A DNA stretch of 64,000 bases, from assembly GCA_947311845.1 (NCBI GenBank), contig CAMZMU010000055.1, positions 21,384,465 through 21,448,464 on the forward strand, written 5' to 3'. Below are positions 57,152-64,000 of this stretch, piece by piece. The notes under the pieces are model-generated. The model saw nothing but the letters and a program-made list of their open reading frames with translations. It did no database searches and was not told the DNA's origin. Made by a program: the position numbers and the translations under genes. The stretch's first letter is position 1. Each line of letters begins with the position of its first letter. The stretch comes from Poa pratensis. Its lineage: Eukaryota; Streptophyta; Magnoliopsida; Poales; Poaceae.

Positions 57152-59771
57152 ATGCTGCCGTGCGCGCGGTCGGCGCTGCGGAGGAGGGGGCTGGCCCAGG
57201 CCATCCTGCGGGGAGCGCGCGCGGAGGGCGAGTGCGGCAGGAGGGAGGCGGCCACGCTCGCCAATGCCAGGTGCGCGGCCACGCTGGCCGGCCGCCGTTG
57301 GGCCAATCCGCCGGCGCGCATCTCCGCGCCCCGCTTAGGCAGTCCGTGGCCGGCGGGCACGCAGACGAGGGGCTTCCTCGGGTGCGGCGACGGGGAGGAG
57401 GGCAGCGTGCTCTCCAAGGTCTACGAGGAGAGGCGCGTGATGGGGTACGGTACAAATGGACAGCCTCCGCTCTGTCTTGTTTTTGCTTGTTAGAAGATTG
57501 ATTAGCTTCTGAAACGGAAATATGGTTGATCGTGTAGGTACTCGCCAGAGCAGATGTACGCCGTCGTCGCGGCTGTTGACCTCTACGAGGATTTCGTGCC
57601 CTGGTGCCAGCGGTCCAGGGTCATTAGGCGGTATGACGATGGGTCCTATGACGCTGAGCTCGAAATTGGGTTCAAGTTCTTTGTTGAGAGCTATGTCTCT
57701 CATGTGGAAATGGAGAAGCCCAAGTATATCAAGGTGAGAGTCCTGTAATGCACCTGTCATTGTTCAAATTGGGCTGGCAATTCAATTCGAGTCACTTAAT
57801 TAGATCATTGATTCTTGAAAGTTTCTAGAATAAGAAAGTTAGAAACAACGATTGGGGACAAAAGATCTTCTAGAGGCAGCTGTATTGAAAGTTCAGTTAA
57901 ATACATGACATATGTGGTTGCTATTTATTTTGGTTAATAGAAAAATCTCGACGAGATTTAGATTGTTGTCGCCTGTCATAAACTGATTCACCACTTCCTT
58001 GGACGATTTGTTGTTAGATCTGCTGAATATAACACTCCTGACCTGGTTTCTCTACTGGCACCATTATTTCTTTCATGAGCTATTGCTAAGATTATCTGTT
58101 TATTTTCATTCAAATATGAATAAGTTCTGTAACCCTTTCCATGGACTGTTATTGATAGGTTCCCTTTTGTTAATATGCCCAGTCTTATGTGGCCAGACAT
58201 GATACTATTTATGCTGAACTAGAAGTAGTAGTAGTAAACATTTATTTAGTTACAGGAATCGTAGGTAGGTTAATGCTGTTTTCCCCAACAAGTTAAAACC
58301 GTTGTATTCATCTTATCTACTAGTTTTGCCGCCGGATCCCAGGCAAGAAAGGAAAATTATCTAGCTGTGTCTGCTGGTTTTTGGCTGGGTTGCAATCACC
58401 TGTTTATTTAAACACCCTATTGTTGGTTGTGAAATTAAGCATTTCAGAGTTACGCCAAAGTCATGCTTGCACTGATCATTCTTGGCAGATATTGTTCTCA
58501 CCCCATATCTTAGCTGTTCAGTTCATACTGCCATTACCTAACTATCATCGGTGTTAAAATTTGAACCGTATCATCCATTTAAAATCAACCAAGGCAGAAT
58601 GTTATGCACCAATGTTTGCTTGAAATGTATGGCTGATAAGAGTCTTGTTGTATGAACCTGGTAAGTTCTCTCTTTACTTCTGTTCATGGCTTTCTTAACA
58701 ATTAAGTCTTGGGAGTGGTGTTTTTTGTGTGGTAATTCTTGGGAGTAATTGAGTTTTGGGTTTTCATGGTCTTTTTAAAAACCTGAAACTTTGATGGCTT
58801 ATGTGAATATGGGTGTTCCTTATGGGTGGATTTCTTGAGCGTACAAAGGTAGGAATATTTTTCCTCAAAACTTGGAGGTGCAGTCATTATTTAGGTTATG
58901 GCATGTGATCTGCTGTTGGATGGCACAGAATACATCACGATGTGCACCAACTGGCCGAAACCCAGCGCATTTGCACAGCTAGATATTATAATGTATTGAA
59001 CATATGTCTTTATATAAACTAGAAAGATACCCCGCGTGTTGCGGCAGAAATCTCTGTAAGAATTTTACTGTGTAAATAATAAAGGCATATAAGACCCATG
59101 GAATATAAAGTTTTGTATAAAAATATGGAAGAGTCAGTTGATCTCAATTGTCGAAAGGCTAAATTTAATTGACATGATATTTTTTGTATTTGATGATTAA
59201 AAACTAGTGACGTGGACAATTAGATGGATAAAAAGTAGATGACGTGGATATGTTGCAAGCAAGAAAATATTGGCATTAATGAAAATTAGTGGGATGACAT
59301 GGACATTTGGTTGGCTAAGAGAATGGATGATGTGGATAGCTTGCATGTTGAGATAGAAAACAATTAATGCATGTTAGTGAGGATTTGAGTAGTTGCATTG
59401 GTTTGCTTCTGACTGCTATTGCTCTGTTGCAGACGACAGCGTCTCAAAGTGGAATTTTCGACCATCTGATAAACGTTTGGGAATTCAAACCTGGTCCTAC
59501 TCCTGGAACCTGTGACCTTTACTTCTTAGTGGATTTTAAGTTCCAGTCACCCCTATATCGACAGGTATAACTTGTTTGTTTTGAGTATGCACATCAAGTG
59601 CCTGCATCTGTTATTTTCTTGTGGTACTCATCAAGCTTTTCATCACAGGTTGCTTCCATGTTCTTCAAGGAAGTTGTTTCCAAGCTCGTGGGGTCATTTA
59701 GTGATCGATGTTTTAGAATTTATGGACCTGCCGTTCCTGTGCTGGAGAAATCCTATGGGCAAGGAAGGTAG
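57152..59771 (+). CDS. COQ10: Coenzyme Q-binding protein COQ10 homologue, mitochondrial
   Basis: COQ10 proteins are START/polyketide-cyclase-fold proteins of the mitochondrial inner membrane that bind ubiquinone and support respiration and coenzyme Q synthesis. Four exons join in phase: 57152-57444, 57538-57733, 59433-59564 and 59649-59771, giving 247 aa, normal for plants. All introns are GT-AG. Residues 1-75 are Arg/Ala-rich with few acids, a typical mitochondrial presequence (MLPCARSALRRRGLAQAILR). The domain (about 90-235) has YSPEQMYAVVAAVDLYEDFV, PWCQRSRV, ELEIGFKFFVESYVSHV, GTCDLYFLVDFKFQSPLYRQ and ASMFFKEVVSKLVGSFSDRC. The start is the first ATG after the CTAGGGTTT motif. Intron 2 (1.7 kb) holds a Helitron-like remnant. 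No breaks are seen. Confidence 0.93.
59019..59390 (-). mobile_element. Helitron remnant in COQ10 intron 2
   Basis: It begins on the plus strand with CTAGAAAGATACCCCGCGTG, the same terminus as the Helitron at 39837. It can be followed in parallel with that copy through GTGGGATGACATGGACA and TAGCTTGCATGTTGAGATAG. The 5' end of the element (TCTATA on the minus strand) is not found here, so this copy is probably truncated or diverged at its right side. Confidence 0.65.
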
Positions 59772-60454
59772 ACAAATGATATAATTTTGAAGAATATGAG
59801 CTTCATGGAACGTGTGTCGATATCACAACAGAGGATTTCTCAGCCGAAGATACATACACTCTATTTGTGATGGCACGGTACCATTAGGAGGGAAATCGGC
59901 CAGAATTTTCACCCTTTGGCTGTTTCTAAGAAGATTTTTTTTCCATGTACTACTAGTTTACTACCCATCTGTAACAACAAAATGGCCAGCCACATACACA
60001 CACGCTCGATTGTTTACCAGGTCAATTGGATGTTCAAAAATGTATTTCGTCCTGAACTGTTGGCCACAAAGCATATATGGATGATGTACGTTTCTGATAT
60101 TATGTGAACCTCGCCTGTCTTTTTATTCATGATGTTACTTTCATCTTTGGTTGGATGTGTATGGAATAATGGAAGCCTAGAAAGACTTCTTCCGTTCTGC
60201 GCCCATTTTGTCATCACCTGATTGGAATAAACCGTTTGGGCGAGTGATTACTAATCAAGCAACCATCAAGTGATCAGAGTGAGTGCCATTGCCGCCCAAT
60301 AGCTTCTGAATCGTGCTCTGTTAAAAGGAAAACTTTGAATCGTGCTGTTATGATACAAATGAATAAGAAATCCGATGCCTGCAAAGCAATTGCTTAGGAG
60401 TCGAGTGCACGATTTCTCCTACTCCGTCGTCAAACTCTTGCGCCGGCCCCACGG
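59772..60454. other. Region between the convergent COQ10 and GT14 genes
   Basis: Both 3' UTRs must lie here. There is no further gene or recognisable transposon. AATAAACC near 60226 and AATAAGAAA near 60362 are possible poly-A signals for COQ10, but this is a guess. Confidence 0.45.
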
Positions 60455-61759
60455 TCAGGCTCCGACAAGGCCGGCCACCAGGTTCGCCAGCCTCTGTCCC
60501 GCTTCGTCCTGCTTGACAACGTCAATGTCGCCCCCGACCGAGCAGTCATTGCCCGCGGCCTCCTCGTCGCCGCCAGCACACCACTGTCCCGGCGTGACGC
60601 CGTCGAGCGGGCGCCGCAGCAGCTCCTGGTCTATCCTCTGCAGCAGCGCCTCATCGCCGTCGCCGAACCGGCCCGCGAAGGCAGCCCCGCTGCCCACCAC
60701 GGCGTCGTACCGCGACCGCTGGTCGCCGCCGTCCGGGACGTACACCCAGAAGCTGTGGTTGACGGTGGTGTTCCTGAAGTGCGCCGAGTTGGCCATGACC
60801 GTCTGGAAGTAGAACTCCATGGGGCTCAGCGCGTTGCTGAAGTACATGAGCAGCGTCCTCGGCAGGTTGTCGGGCGCCACCACGCAGTGCTCCACGAACT
60901 CCCGGGTCAGCACCGTCCAGGGAGAACCCTTGAAGAGCTCGAACGCGTCGGGCTTGGCGCGCTGCCCCGACGAGAAGGAGATCTCGGCGTTGGTACTCTG
61001 CAGGAGATTCTGGTCCAGGACGACCACCGGCGCGGTCTCGGAATCCGTCTTGTGGTCGATGAAGTTGAGGTCCCGCGGCACGGCGGAGAGGGCGTGCAGG
61101 AGGTCTGCGCACAGCCGCCATTGATTTTGTCAGTGACATGCATGAGATCAGTCGGAATGCTATCGAATGGCACGAGACGTGATGAGTAAAGATTGATGGC
61201 AGTGCTGCTCACCGTCCTGCGTCACGAGCGGGTAGTCGGAGGCCTGGAGCGTGATGAGCCAGTCCCAGTCGGCGCCAACTCTCATTAGCACGGAGGCGCC
61301 GCGGAGCACGGCGGCGACGGCGGACGCGCCGCGGCCGTCGACGGGGTCACCCTTGCCGACGACGTGCACGTTCCCGTACTCGAGGAACGCCGGCTCCGAC
61401 CGGACGTACCCGGCCAGCCGCGCGCGCTCGTAGGCGCCCGCGCCGGCGTCCAGGTGCAGCAGGTACCGGTTCCGCGGGTGGTACACGGCCTTGAGCAGCC
61501 GGGTCATCCTGACGGACTCGCCGTGCCCGCCCGAGATGTAGTACGCGAGCACCGGCGGGTACTCCGCCCCGCGCCTCGGGACCGTCGACGACGCCGACGC
61601 CGCGTCCGGGCTGACGTCGTCGTACTCGTACTCCGCGACGTCCCTGAGGAAGGAGCCCGGCCTCGCCGACGACGCGTAGCCGAGGACCAGCAGGGTGGTG
61701 GTGAGCGCGGCCAGCGCCGCGAACGGGGAGCACGTCAGGAGCCACGAAGCGCGAGACAT
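60455..61759 (-). CDS. Glycosyltransferase family 14 (Core-2/I-branching, GLCAT14-like)
   Basis: GT14 enzymes are type II Golgi membrane proteins. Plant members similar to this include beta-glucuronosyltransferases that modify arabinogalactan proteins; the exact substrate here is inference. Two exons, 61213-61759 and 60455-61104, flank a 108-bp GT-AG intron and give 398 aa, within the family range. The N-terminus has a single signal anchor (about residues 5-28, LLTCSPFAALAALTTTLLVL). The Branch domain follows with AYYISGGHGESVRMTRLLKA, YHPRNRYLLHLDAGA, DWDWLITLQASDYPLVTQDG, LNFIDHKTD, then VLTREFVEHCV and YFSNALSPMEFYFQTVMANS. ATG 61759 is the first ATG in frame; further upstream the frame has only a GTG. 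No break is seen. Confidence 0.9.
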
Positions 61760-62305
61760 TGCGTTGAGGACTCCGGCCGCGCGCGCGCGTTCCCGTGCCG
61801 GGGAAATGGTCACCGGCGGTCCGGTACTAGTTGTCTAACCCTGTTTTAAGCTTCCAGGTGTCTGTCAACGCTTGTGTTGTGTCTGTTGGGCTTGGGATCG
61901 GATCGTGGAGCAGCAAACATAAGCACTGACGCAACGACGAAGTGCTGTTGGTATGGGGATACTATGTATCTCCTGCTGATATCCTGTATTTTATTGTTCT
62001 AACAAACATGGTATGTATGTGGAATGAAGAGCATGAAGTAGAGGACGTGCTTCCGAGCCATGGACGGACGGAGGTAGTAGTCGACGTCTCGCTGCCGGCT
62101 GTCGCGCCTGCATTATCAGTGCGTGATTGCGCTCGCGAAACCACGCGGTAGTCGTTGGAGAGGAGGCAGCCGCTCGTCATTCTACCTCTCCGTCAACTCG
62201 TAGAACTTCCTGATTTTGCCTGCCTATCCAGGCCGCAGCTCTGTTTCATGCGCATTTGGTTCAGAAAATCAACCGTCTCCTACACGACTGGACATTTCAC
62301 AGTTT
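61760..62305. promoter_or_regulatory. Upstream region of the GT14 gene
   Basis: No gene is seen here. It contains CGCGCGCGCG next to the start codon region (about 61778-61790). The right limit is the target duplication of the next transposon. Confidence 0.4.
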
Positions 62306-62314
62306 TTGTTTTTA

Positions 62315-62737
62315 GAGTGAAAGACACCAGAGGTCACGAAGTTGCGCGAAAAGTAAGGATTGGTCACCAAGTTGAAAAACCTCAAAACGAGGTCACGAAG
62401 TTGTGGAGTAGTCAATTTTTGGTCATTCCGTCACGGTGGGCGTCAAGTTGCTGACGTGGCAGTGTGTTTTTTACAAAAACACCTTGAACTTTTATATATT
62501 CTAATTGTTAGGTCCTTCTCCGGGCATGAAAGGAATCAGAGGTCACGAAGTTGCGCGAAAAGTAAGGATTGGTCACCAAGTTGAAATACCTCAAAATGAG
62601 GTCACGAAGTTGTGGAGTAGTCAATTTTGGTCATTCCGTCACGGTGGGCGTCAAGTTGCTGACGTGGCAGTGTGTTTTTTACAATAAAACACCTTGAACT
62701 TTTATATATTCTAATTGTTAGGTCCTTCTCCTTTTTT
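62315..62737 (+). repeat. Left arm of the MULE: two tandem units of about 210 bp
   Basis: Units start at 62315 and about 62524. Both contain AGAGGTCACGAAGTTGCGCG, AAAGTAAGGATTGGTCACC, GTCATTCCGTCACGGTGGGC and AATTGTTAGGTCCTTCTCC. The arm ends at CCTTCTCCTTTTTT. Confidence 0.9.
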
Positions 62738-62739
62738 CA

Positions 62740-63120
<381 letters not shown>

Positions 63121-63337
63121 CTAGACGTGATCTTGGTGATGGATTCCTGTACGTGAACGAGCTAGCTTGCCGGACGTATACTAGCGATTCTTTCCGACGA
63201 CTCGAACCTTGCGAACTTAGCGACACGAAGAAAATACGGGAATCGATTTGATTACCAAAGGCACGTCTCGCGCCTTGCTCTGTATTTCTTTTCTATTTTT
63301 CGTTGTTACAAGCTGCAGCCACGGCGAGCAGCTCGAA

Positions 63338-63761
63338 AAAAGGAGAATGACCTAACAATTAGAATATATAAAAGTTTAAGATGTTTTTTGTAAAAAAACA
63401 CACTGCCACGTCAGCAACTTGACGCCCACCGTGACGGAATGACCAAAAATTGACTACTCCACAACTTCGTGACCTCATTTTGAGGTTTTTCAACTTGGTG
63501 ACCAATCCTTACTTTTCGCGCAACTTCGTGACCTCTGGTGCCTTTCATGCCCAGAGAAGGACCTAACAATTAGAATATATAAAAGTTCAAGGTGTTTTTT
63601 GTAAAAAAACACACTGCCACGTCAGCAACTTGACGCCCACCGTGACGGAATGACCAAAAATTGACTACTCCACAACTTCGTAACCTCGTTTTGAGGTTTT
63701 TCAACTTGGTGACCAATCCTTACTTTTCGCGCAACTTCGTGACCTCTGATGCCTTTCACTC
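63338..63761 (-). repeat. Right arm of the MULE: two tandem units, inverted
   Basis: Reverse complement of the left arm, again with two tandem units (about 63338-63556 and 63557-63761). The two units within this arm and the two in the left arm differ by a few substitutions and small indels in A/T runs. Confidence 0.9.
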
Positions 63762-63778
63762 TTGTTTTTATATAAGTA

Positions 63779-63986
63779 CTCCCTCCCATCCGATTTTAAT
63801 GTCAGGAGAAAACGTACTCCCTCTTTTCTAAATTAAATGATTTTCATTTATCTAAATATGAATATATCAATACATATAACATGTCTAGATACATCCACAT
63901 GTGGACAAATAGAAATCAATTAATTTGAAACGGAGGGAGTACGATCCATAGTATAACTTGTGAGACATAATTCGGATCACAGGGAG
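63779..63986. mobile_element. Stowaway MITE (Tc1/Mariner), interrupted
   Basis: The left end is CTCCCTCCCATCCGA and the right end is the reverse complement of CTCCCTGTGATCCGA. It is flanked by TA at 63777-63778 and 63987-63988, the Stowaway TSD. Without the nested copy it is about 83 bp. Confidence 0.8.
63817..63939. mobile_element. Second Stowaway MITE nested inside the first
   Basis: A 123-bp foldback starting CTCCCTCTTTTCTAAATTAA and ending TTTGAAACGGAGGGAG, flanked by TA at 63815-63816 and 63940-63941. Confidence 0.85.
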
Positions 63987-64000
63987 TATTTGTCTAGAGC

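Noticed and set aside
56623..57455. Minus-strand open frames of 140 and 190 codons
   Set aside because: Antisense to the COQ10 5' UTR and first exon, with Pro/Arg/Ser-rich composition and no domain.
61759..61813. A longer N-terminus for the GT14 protein
   Set aside because: The upstream in-frame codon at 61813 is GTG, not ATG; the first ATG is at 61759.
60755..61849. Plus-strand open frames of 144 and 161 codons
   Set aside because: Antisense to the GT14 exons; they exist because of the high GC3 of the true gene.
62315..62737. Evenly spaced repeats resembling a CRISPR array
   Set aside because: Only two units of about 210 bp per arm, no spacer pattern, and a plant nuclear context; they are transposon arms.

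Overview
This is a grass nuclear genome window, most likely Triticeae (wheat/barley group). The organism is inferred from Stowaway MITEs, 3.4-3.5 kb Gypsy LTRs, LINEs, Helitrons and monocot-type genes with GC-rich first exons; no species is proven. There is no prokaryotic content.

Layout. 1-3.07 kb: a LINE scrap, then a non-coding LTR-retrotransposon-like remnant. 3.07-9.67 kb: a LINE on + with ORF1 (Gly/Tyr/Arg-rich region plus zinc knuckle) and ORF2 (endonuclease, reverse transcriptase, zf-RVT), broken by frameshifts and ending in poly-A. 9.70-13.99 kb: a putative 4.3 kb solo Gypsy LTR. 14.6-17.08 kb: a 5'-truncated LINE with a C-terminal RNase H, followed directly by a LEA_2-type gene fragment. 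18.96-32.29 kb: a three-level nest, in which a minus-strand Gypsy element (TSD AAAAG) sits in a Harbinger-like element (TSD TAA), which sits in a second Harbinger-like MITE (TSD TTA). 40.34-51.96 kb: a second minus-strand Gypsy element (TSD AAATT).

Gene islands. The host genes are in the right half. A complete six-exon TFIIF beta gene (260 aa, minus, 33.1-37.0 kb) is divergent from a DUF1618-family gene (plus, from 37.29 kb) across about 255 bp. The DUF1618 gene has a frameshift and its downstream part is invaded by a Helitron and a Gypsy element. Further on, a complete four-exon COQ10 gene (247 aa, plus, 57.2-59.8 kb) converges on a complete two-exon GT14 glycosyltransferase gene (398 aa, minus, 60.5-61.8 kb). 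These genes belong to unrelated pathways (transcription initiation, mitochondrial ubiquinone function, Golgi glycosylation) and show no sign of acting together.

Gene-capturing transposons are the most interesting content. A 1.46 kb Helitron (54.44-55.90 kb) carries the CCT-domain last exon of a CONSTANS-like gene with its splice acceptor. A 1.45 kb Pack-MULE-like element (62.32-63.76 kb) with a perfect 9-bp TSD and tandemly duplicated inverted arms carries a geranylgeranyl diphosphate synthase fragment. The window ends in a Stowaway MITE nested inside another Stowaway MITE.
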